A stretch of DNA of 64,000 nt from Liriodendron chinense (taxonomy: Eukaryota > Streptophyta > Magnoliopsida > Magnoliales > Magnoliaceae). The position numbers were made by a program, and so were the translations under genes. The notes under the pieces were generated by a model. The model searched no databases. It was given only the letters and a program-made list of their open reading frames with translations, and had not been told where the DNA came from. The stretch lies in assembly GCA_003013855.2 (NCBI GenBank), contig PVNU02000853.1:2914001-2978000 (forward strand), in the 5' to 3' direction. Shown here piece by piece: positions 20,891 to 33,798 of the stretch; the first letter of the stretch is position 1; every line of letters starts with the position of its first letter.

Positions 20891-22929
20891 TGTTGAGCTC
20901 TAAATAGTGCATATTCTAACCCCAATTCACCACACATTATGCATGATTTTCATAGTTTAAAGACTAATCTAATGCATAGTTTTGTGGTTGTAGGAATGAG
21001 AGAGAGACTTCGTCATTATGATGTTTAGAGGCCCTTCTTACATGCCATGAAGATCAAAGAAATAAAGGATAAGAGATGGAGGAAAGATGTAATGCAATGC
21101 AATGGAGGAAGAAAAACTAGAAAAATCACATTTTTCATGCCCACCGGCCAGCAGGCCAAACGCTCTAGAAACAGCAAACTCTCTGGACTAATTTTATGAA
21201 GGCCGACCTGTGGTCTGGCCGGCCGGCTGACAGGTCGGCCATGCACTTTCAGAAGTCAGATTTCAAACAGAGGCAATCCCTTTTTTTATTTTTCGGCTCA
21301 AGTTTTGGAGCCTATCTTGATGATATTTGAAAATCCAACACATCCATGTCGAAGAAGATCTCGACATCGAAATAACCCAAGTCGTTTCGTGATGATCGGA
21401 GCTATGGATTGACCGTGGTGGCCAAAACAATATGAACTGTCCAGAAAGTTTCTAGATTCCGCCTACTCAACTCTAGGTCGGTCCAGGTGACCCATCATTG
21501 ATGATATGAAGAATATACTTTGACCATCTTCTAGACCACATCTATATATGCATAACCACAAAGTTTTAGGTCAAAAGGATGTGTGGTTTGATCGTACCGG
21601 TCAAAGAAAGATGGACCATCCAAAAAGATTCCAACTGCGCAGATTTTATAAAAATCCCTAAGTGTTCTAATTTTCGAACCATATTTTTGAATTTTTTTAG
21701 ACAATCTAATCTATCTATCATATAGAGGAGGAAGTTTCCTACCAATGTTCAACATTTGAGATCAATCTGACCTCTGTACACTCCGTAGCGTTGAAAGAAA
21801 AATGATTGGTTCTGAAGGTACCCGAATTGTGCAATTTTGAGAGGCAGTCGCTGATCTGATTGGTGGGCCCATTCAGATGATAATATTGAAAATCTAAATC
21901 ATCTATGAGGAATATCACATTACAAGAAAGTTAAGCTGCACCAAGCGAAATAAAATCTGCTATGTTACTGCTACATTAGAAAAAGAGGTGCTCTCTTCTA
22001 TTCTAAATCGAGCAAGGACGTGGGGAGCAAGGAGTTCAAGTCATAAGAGGCTTCCTAGCCTCCTCCAGCTAGTTTTTCTTCCTTTTCTTAGTTCTAATTA
22101 TAGTTTTTAATATGATTTTCATTAGTTAACCTCTTAGCTAGAGCAAAGAGGTGAACCTTATAGTTTTCTTAGATTGTTCAATTCGTTTTTGAGGTTTTAA
22201 GTTTGAATTTAATGTTGAACAATGGTTTTGCTTAAGTTTGAATAAAGTTCTAAGTAGTTTTTCTTAATCTTATGATGACTTATGGATGTTTGAAAGAATT
22301 ACATTAATTTCTTAATTGTTTTGCAAAGATCTAGACCCGTACGCTCCGAGGAATCCGATTCAAGACGTTCTAGAACTTGGATCTTCATGTGGGAACTTCA
22401 AACCAAAGTTCTATCTTTTCCAAAATTTTAAAACATGTATTGTTTGTTTATGTGATTTGAATCAAGTTCAAACCATGGTATTAGTTAAGCTTTGTGACAA
22501 GGTTTGATGATTATTATGGTTATGATCTTAATCTATTGGAACTAGGATTGACCTATGCAATTGAGTGTGCTCAAGTCCTAACTTGAATTGAGGGAATCAT
22601 GTTGATGAACAACACATGTGTTTGATTGTTTTGATAATATAACCGCTCTATAATCCAGCTAGATAGGATTTGATTTCGATTCTAGTTGAGTAAGTGAGAA
22701 ACTACAGTGAATTATGCATATAAGGAGAGCTATAAGTGGATCCTTAATGCTCTAGTTATCTTTTTATTGTTAGATTTTTCTGTTTCATGTTCAAAACCGA
22801 TTTCACAAACCTCTTAAGATTTTAGTTATTAGGATAGTTCGAATTGTTTACTTCCTTCCCTGTGGATCGACCTCGGTCTTACCGAGATTATTGCTACATC
22901 GCAAGCCTTGCACTTGAGGCGAGTGAACA
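20891..22929 (+). repeat. 5' LTR of element C
   Basis: 2039 bp, clearly homologous to 25941-28013 with several percent divergence by eye. Contains GGCCGGCCGGCTGACAGGTC-type palindromes near 21215-21240 and the conserved Athila 3' end GATCGACCTCGGTCTTACCG. Confidence 0.88.
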
Positions 22930-22935
22930 GGTATT

Positions 22936-22953
22936 TGGCGCCGCTGCCGGGGA
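22936..22953 (+). other. Primer-binding site of element C
   Basis: TGGCGCCGCTGCCGGGGA matches the complement of the plant tRNA-Asp 3' end apart from one base, and lies six bases after the LTR end. Confidence 0.88.
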
Positions 22954-23206
22954 AAGAGGTTAAACGGTTCTAATTGTTCTAGTAGCTATAGAGTAGTCTT
23001 TGTTAGGTAGGATTTTCAGTTTTTCTAGAAGTAGTTTTCTGATTTTTTCTAAATTTCTAACAATTTTCTTTTTTTTTTTGGGTTTTGTAGGAACTTAGTT
23101 GCTGACATAGTTCTCACCTTCATGGGTAACATCTCTCCATCTCTCTTTCCCTTTTTTTTGTTCTTCTTCCTAGATTAGGGTAGTTTTAACTTTTTATAAT
23201 TTCATT

Positions 23207-23632
23207 ATGAATGATTGGACGGGTAGATTGTCTAAATACCTTTTAGAAGATGAGAGGTTGGACCATAGAATCAAAACTCATTATGATTGGAACCATTACA
23301 AGCATGAATATTTTCTTAAGACTCAATCTACTTCTAATACTCCTCTAAGTAAGACATTATGAGATTATCGGAATAAGAACAATGTGCATAACTTTTCGCC
23401 AGGTAAGACAATGCGAGAGTACCGGAAAGAGATGAATAATGTTCCACCAGTTAGGACAATGTATGATCACTTGTTTGGCTACACATATCAACAACCATCT
23501 AATAGCCTAACATATGACATGCATAATCCTAATAGGTGGGAGCATCAAAATTTCAATTTGGGAGACGAGCCAACCATGGATGCCAACAATTATCCTCAAG
23601 AGTTTCTTTCTTATGAGCCACAACCGACATGA
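23207..23632 (+). pseudogene. Element C gag-like N-terminal fragment
   Basis: One frame opens at ATG 23207 (MNDWTGRLSKYLLEDERLD) and reaches 23632, interrupted by a TGA near 23359. It contains NNVPPVRTMYDHL, which corresponds to NVPPMRSLRDYL in the gag N-terminus of element A, supporting a shared origin. The structural gag domain and zinc knuckle do not follow. Whether this short protein was ever functional is unclear; it may be retained packaging-related sequence. Confidence 0.55.
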
Positions 23633-23787
23633 ACTCTTGAGAATACGCTGCGAGAGTTTATGGAAATAACTGAGCAATGCATACAAAACCTTTTGTCATC
23701 TTAAAATTCTGAACCCAACATTAGGACACCAAATCATTCTCCAACAATGAGGAGGATGAGGCTATCCAAGCCCAACCCTCTTCCGAT

Positions 23788-24819
23788 TTGATGACTAGAC
23801 TTTTAGGGGATGTAGATCTCAGTGATCCCAACATTACCATCGATTATGGTAAATCAACTATTTCTTTTAACTATTCCGATTTAAATGATGAAGAGATTTC
23901 AAGGATGGTTGACAAACCCGAGGAATCTACAAAATCTGAAAGTGATAGTTTGATTGCCTACAATGAGGGTTTGAAGGATGATTGTGAGTCTATGATTTCT
24001 TCTTCCAAAGGGCCGAATGTTTATGAGTCACTGGAAGATATTCTTGCTAGAGAGATGGCTGAAGTCGATATTTTTTAGTCCTTCCACCAACAACACATGT
24101 CGAATTCTATTGTGGAAGAACTCACTTGGGTTGAAAATTTTGTTTCTTTGGATGACGGGGTGGCACAATCTGAAATTTCAAAAGATCAACCAATGCTATA
24201 TGATATGCTTACCACTGAATTTGAAAATTTTTCTTTGGAAGACCTCCCCGCTATAGAGGAGGAATTCCTTACCCTTGAAACAGAATTTCCTCAATCACTT
24301 AAGGAGAACGAGGACCCTTCATCCGACTCTCTGGATTTCATAGAGGAATGCATGGCCCAACCCTATGATCTTGATGATGAGATGATTAAGGAGTTGGATA
24401 GTTTGGTAGACACGGTGTCGGTGTTTGAAGAACACCATTCCACTGATTTACACTCTTTACCATTGTTTGTGGAAGCACCGTGCAATTCTGAAATTATGGA
24501 GGAGATAACCCGAACTGAAGAATACTTGATGAACATCTCTCCACCATCATGGGTTCTTCAACCCATTGAAAATTCTGATTGGGAGGACCCGTTTTTAATC
24601 AATTACAACCCAATTCAGAACTTGATGAGATATCTTTTTGCTGCTCTTATCTCCTCCTTATATGCTTGTGGTGCACACTATGATTGGACCTTAATGAAGA
24701 AACGTACCCATGTGTACATTCGAGCAGGACTTTGGATGGTCCTCATGAGAAACCTATTGAAATTCATGAAAATCCTGCTCAAATTTGATCATGTAGTCGA
24801 TCAGACTAATCAAAGGTAG
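23788..24819 (+). pseudogene. Element C acidic protein of unknown function
   Basis: A single frame of about 343 codons, broken only by a TAG at 24076-24078. It is strongly acidic, with many Glu, Asp and Ser residues (for example DLPAIEEEFLTLETEF and DLDDEMIKELDSLVDTV), and ends in a hydrophobic and basic stretch (LMRYLFAALISSLYACG, MKKRTHVYIRAGLWMVLM). I do not recognise a domain. Its acidic style resembles the protease-RT linker of Athila pol, so it may be a remnant of that linker, or a separate accessory protein. Confidence 0.45.
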
Positions 24820-25940
24820 GTAGGTAGGTTAGGATTTCCTTTTTGCATTTAGGTTTGAATAAGTCTCATCGAGACAATGAAAGATGCTAGAATTTATCAA
24901 CTTGCTACGTCAGGTACTCTCGTTCTCACTCTTCTTTATTTTATGTCATTGCTCTCATGTCATGCACATCGCATATCTTAGTACATTGAGGACAATGTAA
25001 GATTTTGGTTGGGGGTGAGAGATTCCTTAGATGAATCTACTAGCTTTTGTGACATTTCGAACAATTATGTAGAAATTTTTTGATTTTTCTGAAAATTCAA
25101 AACTCCTTTGGAAAATCACATTTATATGCACTTGGGATGTCGTAAGTATGAAAGGAAGAAAGATGTAGTGAGATGATTTTGAAACTCTTAAAGGACTTGT
25201 AACATGATGGTTTTTTAATTGGATTCCCCTATTGATTTAATTGATAAAAAAATTAAAACACTTTTATACCTAGTTCACTTTATACGATCTCATGTTTTGA
25301 AAGGATTATGTAGATTTGTGGATTGGCTAGGTTTAGATTTGAGGTGTTGAGAAACCAAGCCGGGCTACTTTGTCCATCCTTGTCCATGGGAAAATAACGA
25401 AAGATATGGATTTCTAAAAATCCTGTCTAATGTGTATGAAAAGTAAAGGAAGGATGAAAATATGGGAATGATTGAAAATATGGTGGAAAATTCCGAAAAG
25501 GGCTACCTATTACCAACCGAGGGATGGTCTACCCGTAACCAAAGCTGGAAATGGGACGTAGTGTGAAGCCGTCGGAAGGATGGTAAGGAAAATTCTTGTC
25601 ATAGGCTTGTTGTTGCTTTGTACACCTTAGATCCCTAATTTAGTTGATTTATGAAGAAGATAACCTCGAAAATTCATGAGATGAACATTCACTATGCACA
25701 CTAGGTTAAATTTGTTTGGATTCTTCGATTTATCAATCAATCAGCGGGAATTCTATATCAACACTTGTTATGTTTTGAGAAGGTTAAGGTCTCAACTTCT
25801 ATCACTAAGTTTTTCTGATTTTTATACTTGCACGTCTTGAGTGTATAGAAACAAAGTTTCTGAAGGAGAGTTGAGTTTTGGAGAATGGAACTTGTTTCAC
25901 GCATGTTTTGCTCGGGACTAGAAAAATGCGAGTTGGGGGG
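24820..25940 (+). other. Element C 3' untranslated region and polypurine tract
   Basis: Contains the Athila-typical block TTGAGGACAATGTAAG followed by TTGGGGGTGAG (about 24985-25020). The purine tract AGTTGGGGGG (25931-25940) directly precedes the 3' LTR. No coding sequence is supported here. Confidence 0.7.
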
Positions 25941-28013
25941 TGTTTTGAGCTCTGAATAGTGCATATTCTAACCCTAATTCATTACACATTATGCATGATT
26001 TTCATAGTTTAAAGACTAATCTAATGCATAGTTTTGTGGTTGTAGGAATGAGAGAGAGACTTCGTCATTATGATGTTTAGATGCCCTTCTTACATGCCGT
26101 GAAGATCAAAGAAATAAAGAGATGAAGGAAAGATGAAATGCAATGGAGGAAGAAAAATTAGAAAAATCACATTTTTCATAGCCACCGACCGGCCGGCCAA
26201 ACCCTTTAAAAACAGCAAACTCTCTGGACTAATTTTATGAAGGCCGACCTGTGGTTTGGCCGGCCGGCTGACAGGTCGGCCATGCACTTTCAGAAGTCAG
26301 ATTTCAAATAGAGGCAGTCCCCTTTTTGATTTTTTGGCATAGTTTTTGGAGCCCATCTTGATGATATTTGGAAATCTAACACATTTAAGTCGAAGAGGAG
26401 CTCGACACCGAAATAACCCAAGTGGTTTTGTGTCGATCGGAGCTATGGATTGACCATGGTGGCCAAAATAATACGAACTGTTCAAAAAGTTTTCAGATTC
26501 CGCCTACTCAACTCTGGGCCGGTCCAGGTGGCCCATTATTGATGATATGAAGAATCTACTTTGACCATCTTCTAGACCACATCTATATATAAATACCCAC
26601 AAAGTTTCAGGTCAAAAGGATGTGTGGTTTGATCGTACCGGTTAAAGAAATATGGACCATCCAAAGAGATTCCAACTGCGCAGATTTTATAAAAAGCCCT
26701 AAGTGTTCTAATTTTTAGACTACATTCTGGAATTATTTTGGACAATCTAATCCATCTATCATGTAGAGGAGGAATTTTTCTACCAATGTTCAAAATTTTA
26801 TATCAATCCGACCTCTGTACACTCCGTAGCGTTGAAAGCAAGATGACTGGTTTTGAAGGTACCCAAATTGTTCGATTTTGAGAGGCGGTCGCTGATCTGA
26901 TTGGTAGGCCCATTCAGAAGATAATCTTGAAAATGTAAATCATCTGTAAGGAAGATCACATTACAAGGAATCTACAAATCAAATTTGAAGGCAATCCGAT
27001 CATTGGTTAAGCTGCACCAAGCGAAACAAAATCTGTTATGTTGTTGTACTATTGCTATATTATAAAAGGAGGTGCTCTTTTCTATTCCAAATCAAGCAAG
27101 GACGTGGGGAGCAAGGAGTTCAAGTCATAGGAGGCTTCCTAGCCTCCTCCAGCTAGTTTTTCTTCCTTTTCTTAGTTCTAGTTCTAGTTTTTAATATGCT
27201 ATTCATTAGTTAACCTCTTAGCTAGAGCTAAGAGGTGAACCTTATAGTTTTCTTAGGTTGTTTAATTCGTTTTTGAGGTTTCAAGTTTGAATTTAATGTT
27301 GAACAATGGTTATGCTTAAGTTTGAATAAAGTTTTAAGTACTTTTTCTTAATCTTATGATGACCCATGGATGTTTAGAAGAATTACATTAATTTCTTAAT
27401 TGTTTTACAAAGATCTAGACCTGTACGCTCCAAGGAATCGGATTCAAGACGCTCTAGAACTTGGATCTTCATGTGGGAACTTCAAACCAAAGTTCTATCT
27501 TTTTCAAAAATTCTGAAACATGTATTGTTTGTTTATGTGATTTGAATCAAGTTCAAATCGTGATATTAGTTAAGCTTTGTGACAAGGTTTGATGATTATT
27601 ATAGTTATGATCTTAATCTATTGGAACTAGGATTAACCTATGCAATTGAGTGTGCTCAAGTCCTAACTTGAATTGAGGGAATCATGTTGATGAATAACAC
27701 ATGTGTTTAATTGTTTTGATAATATAACCGCTCTATATTCCAGCTAGATAGGATTTGATTTCGATTCTAGTTGAGTAAGTGAGAAACCACAGCGAATTAT
27801 GCATCTAAGGAGAGCTATAAGTGGATTCTTGGTGCTCTAGTTATCTTTTTATTATCAGATTTTTCTATTTCATGTTCAAAATCGATTTCAGAACCTCTTA
27901 AGATTCTAGTTATTATGATAGTTTGAATTGTTTACTTCATTTCCCATGGATCGACCTCGGTCTTATCGAGATTACTACTACATCGCAAGCTTTACACTTG
28001 AGGTGAGAGAACA
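25941..28013 (+). repeat. 3' LTR of element C
   Basis: 2073 bp, preceded by the purine tract and followed by TCCCACATCAG, the resumed LTR of element F. Confidence 0.88.
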
Positions 28014-28959
28014 TCCCACATCAGATAGAGATGGGAAAAGGTTTTGGGATATAAGTAAGGGTTTTTGAATATTCTTACTTGGAGAAATGAAGAGAGAGAT
28101 CCTCGGTTTGTGTGTTCCAGTGCTATGCATGCACGCGTGCGCGCTCAGGCTTGGGCACGGGCACAAGCGAGGGCAGTGAGGCAGTGTGGCTGTAATGGTG
28201 GCACAGGCACGAGCACGGGCATGAGTGAGGGTGTGGGCAATGATGCAGTGTGGCTGTAATGGTGCTAGTTGGCGCACTTTGCAGTGAGATTCTGATTGTT
28301 GGAGATTTGATCGTTGTGCATGAAACGGTCTAGCAACAGTCATAACCATGAAGAAACTGTTGTGTTAAACATTAGTGGTTATGACCATGCAGGTGCAATA
28401 GTTAGAAACAGCCACAAAAGGCTAGTCTTCTAACAACCAGATAATGGCAAGTTGGTTTATGAGCCTAGCCATAACCCCCAGCTCCTGGTGCCGATATAAA
28501 CAGTGGGTTGCTGGGTTCAACAACATCAGCAACAGATACACCAACCACTTAATTCGAGCTACAAAAATATAGAAAAAAAGTTATTTTTTTCTTTAAGTTT
28601 CCTAACAAACCTGAACTTTTTTAGAGTTAGGTTTTGAGTCTACCAGAGTTATCGTGTTAACAACGTTCCTATTGAGGTCTATTCGTGATTGTTGCACGTA
28701 AGACCTAATAGGCTTGTCATATCCTGGAAGTAATTCACCTGTAACGCATCAGCGATCTCTAAACTAAAGGAGATGGACGAATTATGCTTTAAGGACAGCG
28801 TATTTGATTACATGCTTTAGCTTGACTGATCAACTTATTTTTATTTTTATTTTTTGGTATCCAAATTTTATTTTGTTAAATTGTTCTAACAATCTTAAAA
28901 TGTAATTCGGTGAAATGGATTTCGAATTTTTTGCATGAATTAAGCTGATGAACCAAGAC

Positions 28960-30470
28960 TTGATTTGACTTGACCGATTCAACAGCACGAACTTCACAAG
29001 GTGGCATGACAAACTGAAATTTCTTCTACAAGCTCATAAGATTTTTTACATTCTAGACCCAAATCTACCACCGCTACCTAAAGCGATCAACGAAGACACG
29101 CCAGAACAGATTGCTGCTAGAGTTAAACATCAAGAAGATGAATTGCTGTGCCGAGATCATATTTTGAACGCCTTATCTGATCGGATGTATGACTTGCACA
29201 CACAAACTACTTCTACTAAAGAAATCTAGAAAGCCCTAGAATATAAGTACAAGGCCGAAGAATAAGGAACTCAGAAATTTTCATTTGCCTGGTACTTCAA
29301 ATACTCAATGGTGGATGATAAGCCACTTTTGGCACAAATTCATGAAATTCAAGTGATTGTAAATAAAATGAAAATCTAGAAAATAGATCTACTTGAATCT
29401 TTCCAAGTTGGGGCTATAATAGCAAAATTGCCATAAAGATGGAATGATTACAGAAAGAAGCCACTGCACAAATCTGAAGAGTTCATCTTGGAAAAAATTC
29501 ATAAACAACTTCGAATTGAGGAAACGTCTTGTAACCGAGACAAAATTGCTAATAGCAATGCTGCATTCTCATCAAAGATGAATGCAGTAGAAAGGACATC
29601 CCAAAATGGTAGTTCTGAAAAGAACGACTCATTGAAACCCAATAAAGATAAAGGAAAATTCAAAAAATTTCAAAAGAAGAAAAATAGAAAACCCAAAGAT
29701 CCTGCTATGTTTGCGGTAAGACCGGGCACTTCACTCGAGTTTGTAAGGATCGCAAGAAGCCTAAGAAAGATGCTAGTGTAGTGGAAGATTATATTGTAGT
29801 CATGATCATTGAAGTGCATATGGTTCAAGAAAAAGTCCCTGGTTAGTGGTACAATACAGTTGCCACAGTCCATGTATGCTATAACAAATTTGCTTTTAAA
29901 ACATATGAAGACGTGACCAATGGTCAAGAGGTCCAAATGGGGAACGAAGGTCGTCGGTAAAGGAATCATGGAACTTGTGTTTACCTCTGAAAAGTAGTTA
30001 GTCCTGACCAATATATTGCATGTCTTAGACATGAGAAGAAATCTAGTTTCAATGGATCTTCTAAAAAAAACCAGGAATAAGGGTTGTGTATGAGTTTGAA
30101 AAGCTACTCCTATGCAAAAATGAGATTTTTGTGGGAAAGGGTTATGCTTGAAATAGGATGATCAAATTTTTTCTAAATGAAAATAATTCTTCTGCTTATA
30201 TAATTGAGTCTGTATCTTTGTGGCATGATAGATTAGCACATGTAGACTATAGTACCCTAAAATTACGGCTAAGAACAGACTAATCTCATATAACGATAGT
30301 GAGAAAGATAAATGTGAATTGTGCATACGGTCCAAAACGACAAAGAAACCGTTTTCAAGTGTTAAGAGATCATCTCAAATATTGGACCTAATACACACTA
30401 ACATATGTGAGCTAAATGACGTTCTTACCAGAGGAGACAAAATGTACTTCATAGCATTTATAGATGACTG

Positions 30471-30560
<90 letters not shown>
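28960..30560 (+). pseudogene. Element F copia gag, protease remnant and gag-pre-integrase
   Basis: From about 28960 a copia gag is readable across stops (FTRWHDKLKFLLQAHK, then a region with many Lys) and ends in a proper zinc knuckle CYVCGKTGHFTRVC at about 29703-29744. A protease-like stretch follows, degraded. The gag-pre-integrase block SLWHDRLAHVDYSTLKLR is visible near 30217-30270, and the start of integrase (QILDLIHTNICELN, YFIAFIDDC) at 30370-30472. The frame then runs into an (AT)n tract at 30473-30556. Stops and frameshifts are frequent. Confidence 0.75.
30473..30556. repeat. (AT)n microsatellite at an internal deletion of element F
   Basis: About 42 AT dinucleotides replace most of the integrase: the sequence before it is the integrase N-terminal region and the sequence after it (from about 30610) is already the RT fingers. 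Confidence 0.85.
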
Positions 30561-30561
<1 letters not shown>

Positions 30562-30599
30562 TATTAAGATTCAAAGATGAGGCATTTATTTCATTTAAG

Positions 30600-32014
30600 A
30601 TATATACCATTACTGATGGTACAATACAAACCTTTAAGGCTAGGTTAGTGGCTAGGAGATTCTATTAGAAAGAAAGAATTGATTATTTTGACACATATTC
30701 ACCAATTGCTAGAATAACGTCAATCAGAGTATTGTTCGCTTTAGCGTCTATACATTATCTTCATATCCATCAAATGGATGTGAAGACAACTTTTTTGAAT
30801 GGTGACCTCAATGAGGAGGTATACATGGAACAACCAGAAGGGTTTATTCTGCCAGGGAATGAAAATAAAGTATGTAGACTTATTAAATCAATGTATGGAT
30901 TAAAACAAGCACCTAAACAGTGGCATAAAAAGTTTGATTCAGAAGTGTTATCTTATGGGTTCATGCATAATATAGCTGATAAATGCATATATTCAAAGGT
31001 GTGTAGTGAATACATGTGATTATATGTCTATATGTAGATGATATATTAATTGTTAGCAATACGATGAAATGTGTAACAGAAATGAAGATGTTTCTCTCTT
31101 CCGTTTTCAAAATGAAGGATCTTGAACAAATTAATACCATACTAGGTATCAAGGTTAAAAACCATAGTGGGAGCTATGCTTTGTGTCAGTCTCATTACAT
31201 CAAGAAGATATTGAACAAGTTTAACCACTTGAAAATCAAAGAGGCAAAAATCTTGTTTGATCCAAGTATCAAATTAAAGAAAAACGATGGGAGAATAGTT
31301 GCACGACTGGAGTATGCTAGTGTTATAGAAAGTCTTATGTATGCAATGCAATGCGCAAGACCAGATATCGCAGTGAGTAAGCTAAACAGATTTACAAGTA
31401 AACCCAATGTAGAATACTAGAAGGCAATTGGTAGGGTTCTAGGTTATCTAAAAGAGATCAAAGAACTATGGCCATTCTACTTAGAGTTTTCAGCTATGTT
31501 AGAAGGATATATATACTAATGCAAGTTGGATATCGGTGCAGTGGACAACAAGTCCACCACAAGGTGGGTATTCACCTTGGGAGTGTAGCTGTTTCTTAGG
31601 GATTCAAGAAATAAACCTACATAACGCACTCGACTATAGAGTCCAAGTTCATAGCTTTAGCTGCAACTGACAAAGCGGCTGAGCGGCTAAGGGTCTTCTA
31701 TTAGAAATTTCATTCTGTAAGAAGCCTATATCGGCTATTTCACTTCATTGTGATACTACTGAAGCCACTCTAGTAAGAGCTTATGACGGCACATATGATG
31801 GGAAGTCTAGACATATCAATCTGAGACATAATTATGTAAGACAATTGATTCAATATGAAATCATTGTAATATCATTTGTAAAGTCAAGTAACAACTTGGC
31901 TTATCTCTTCACTAAACCTCTAACAGAAAAGGTAGTGGGGAGAACATCTAGAAGAATGGGGTTAAAACTCTTTAACCTAAGTTCCACCAGTGATGGAAAC
32001 CTAACTCAAAATTA
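30600..32014 (+). pseudogene. Element F copia reverse transcriptase and RNase H
   Basis: RT motifs in order: TFKARLVAR, DTYSPIARITSIR, the MDVKTTFLNGDLNEEVYMEQP block at 30774-30836, SMYGLKQAPKQWHKKFD, the catalytic YVDD at about 31031-31042, and a QPNTI-like LEQINTILGIKV. RNase H follows in several frames, with HCDTTEATLVRAY, KSRHINLRHNYVRQLI and SSNNLAYLFTKPL near 31750-31920. The two RT frames overlap at a stop (31017). The integrase-before-RT order is diagnostic of Ty1/copia. Confidence 0.88.
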
Positions 32015-32550
32015 AAAAATCTCTAAGTCTGGGTTAAATAGGTAAAAACGAGTCACTGATATGTGAAAAGTTTTAGCAGTACTATAATAAAAAGATAACC
32101 CCATCCAGGATGATAAGTGCTGACTGTTACAGATAGAGAGTTGAGTCTTAGAACTCTTAATGAAATTCAGTCTAAAGGATAAGTGTTTAAAAGTAACACA
32201 AACAATGGAAGGATTTCACTTATATGAATGTAGAAGTGGTGCTGCTTCTCATGAGAGTTAGAGTTTTCTCTCGAGATTGTTTATGAAACAGGATAAGCAC
32301 ATGGCCATTAAAAGTGTTGAGCGAGAATACAAGGAACTCATATAATACAGAAGTAATTATGTGTGTAATATCTTCGGTTTAATTAATAAGGAATAACTGG
32401 TTCAAAGCTGTGGCTACCAGGAATTTTGACAAAACTTTGAGATATTTACGTTAAAGAAATATTCAAATTGAAAGATATCTTTCTCTATACATAAAAATTG
32501 TCTCTTATCTCTAATAGAGGTTTACTGATTTTAAAAACCAAGTAAGGGAT
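32015..32550 (+). other. Element F 3' untranslated region and polypurine tract
   Basis: No coding sequence is seen. The tract AAGTAAGGGAT ends at 32550, directly before the 3' LTR. Confidence 0.65.
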
Positions 32551-33538
32551 TGTTGAGAATTTTGATTTTAAAATATTAAAAAAAAGTTTAAAATTTTTAT
32601 TTTTTTCTCCTAAAAACGAATTTGAAAAAACCAAAGCAAAAATGTGGTGTTTTCTTTAGTCCCACATCAGATAGAGATGGAAAAAGGTTTCGGCATATAA
32701 GTTGAGGGTTTTGAATATTCTTACTTGCAGAAATGGAGAGAGAGCTCCTCAGACTCGGGCATGGACACGGACACGGGCACAGGCACGAGCATAGGCGAGG
32801 GTGTGGGCAGTGAGGCAGTGTGGCTGTAGTAGTGTTAGTTGGCACACTTTGCACTTCGCATGGTGCGAAGGCAGAAATGGAGAATATAATCCTTATATAA
32901 GGCCGAGATTCTAACTGTTGGAGATGTGACCATTGTGCATGAAATGGTCCAGCAACAGTCATAACCATGTAGAAACTACTGTATTAAACAGCAGTGGTTA
33001 TGACCATGCAAGTGCAATAGTCAGAAACAACTAGAAACAGCTAATCTTCTGACAGCCACAAACAACTAGTTTTCCAACAGCCAGATAACGGCTAGTTGGT
33101 TTAAGAGCCCAACCATAACCCACAGCTCCTGGTGCCTATATAAATAGTGGGCTGCTAGGTTCAACAACATCAGCAACATATACACCAACCACTCAATCCG
33201 AGCTACAGAAACATAGGAAACAAGAGTTCTCTTTTTCTTCAAGTTTTCTAACAAACGTGAACTCTTTCATAGTCAGGTTTCGAGTTTGCCAGAGAAACTG
33301 TGTTAACGGAGCTTCTATTGAGGTCTATTCGTGATTACTGTATGCGGGACCTGACAGGCTTGTTGTATCTTGGAAACGATTCGCCTATAACCCATCATCG
33401 ATCTCTAAACTAAAGGAGATGGGGCAAATTATGCTTTAAGGACAGCGGATCTGATTACGTGCTTTAGCTTGATTGATCAACTTATTTTTTATTTTATTTT
33501 TTAGTATCCAAATTTTATTTTGCTGAATTGTTCTAACA
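32551..33538 (+). repeat. 3' LTR of element F
   Basis: 988 bp, starts TGTTGAGAAT and ends TTCTAACA; uninterrupted counterpart of the split 5' LTR. Confidence 0.87.
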
Positions 33539-33798
33539 ACATATTCGGTCATCTTAGAAGTTGTACATATGACATGTTAGGACCGCGAAAGCAACTCTTC
33601 CATGTAAAATTTGTTTGTCTTTTGTGGTTGGATTTGCTTATGCGACTGCATATACTTTGTTTCATATACATATTCGGTCCCAACATGATGCATATTAACT
33701 CAAACCGAATTAATGGTGGGACATGTTGTTGATGGGTCACAAACTAAAAATTAGCTTGGCCAGATAATTCTAGCATATGATTTGTGGATACCAGATAC
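33539..33798. repeat. Tandem repeat R, fragment between F and hAT D
   Basis: Continues the R copy begun before element F: CATATTCGGTCATCTTAGAAG and ACATATGACATG match 40430-40460 and 42880-42905. Ends in the 8-bp target ccagatac of the hAT element. Confidence 0.7.

Larger units (their letters stand above)
20891..28013 (+). mobile_element. Element C: non-autonomous Athila-like retrotransposon without pol
   Basis: LTRs 20891-22929 and 25941-28013 start TGTTGAGC or TGTTTTGAGC and end GAACA/GAGAACA. A tRNA-Asp primer site and a purine tract flank a 3.0-kb interior. The target TCCCA is intact after the 3' LTR and shortened to TCCA before the 5' LTR. The LTR ends are homologous to those of element A, so it is Athila-derived. 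The interior encodes only a gag-like N-terminus and an acidic protein; protease, RT, RNase H and integrase are absent. The 5' LTR lacks about 40 bp present in the 3' LTR near 26970-27007. Confidence 0.88.
20771..28891 (+). repeat. 5' LTR of element F (split by element C)
   Basis: The two parts, 20771-20890 and 28014-28891, join at AGTCCCACATCAGATAGAG, which is continuous in the 3' LTR at about 32660. Together they are about 0.99 kb, matching the 988-bp 3' LTR. The region around 28110-28260 holds GGCACGGGCACAAGCG-like imperfect repeats also seen, shorter, at 32755-32800. Confidence 0.85.
20771..33538 (+). mobile_element. Element F: Ty1/copia retrotransposon carrying element C in its 5' LTR
   Basis: Direct repeats starting TGTTGAGAAT and ending TTCTAACA (20771-28891 interrupted, and 32551-33538) flank a plus-strand copia coding region with gag, protease remnant, gag-pre-integrase, RT and RNase H in copia order. 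The purine tract AAGTAAGGGAT (32540-32550) precedes the 3' LTR. The flanks GAGGCTTA and CATATTCGGTCATC show that it landed in a copy of repeat R, whose intact copies read GAGGCTTGATATTTGGTCATC; a clean 5-bp duplication is no longer visible. Much of integrase is missing. Confidence 0.88.

Noticed and set aside
21025..21246. 73-codon minus-strand frame, related one at 26090-26287
   Set aside because: Both lie at the same place in the two LTRs of element C; repeats of LTR sequence, not genes.
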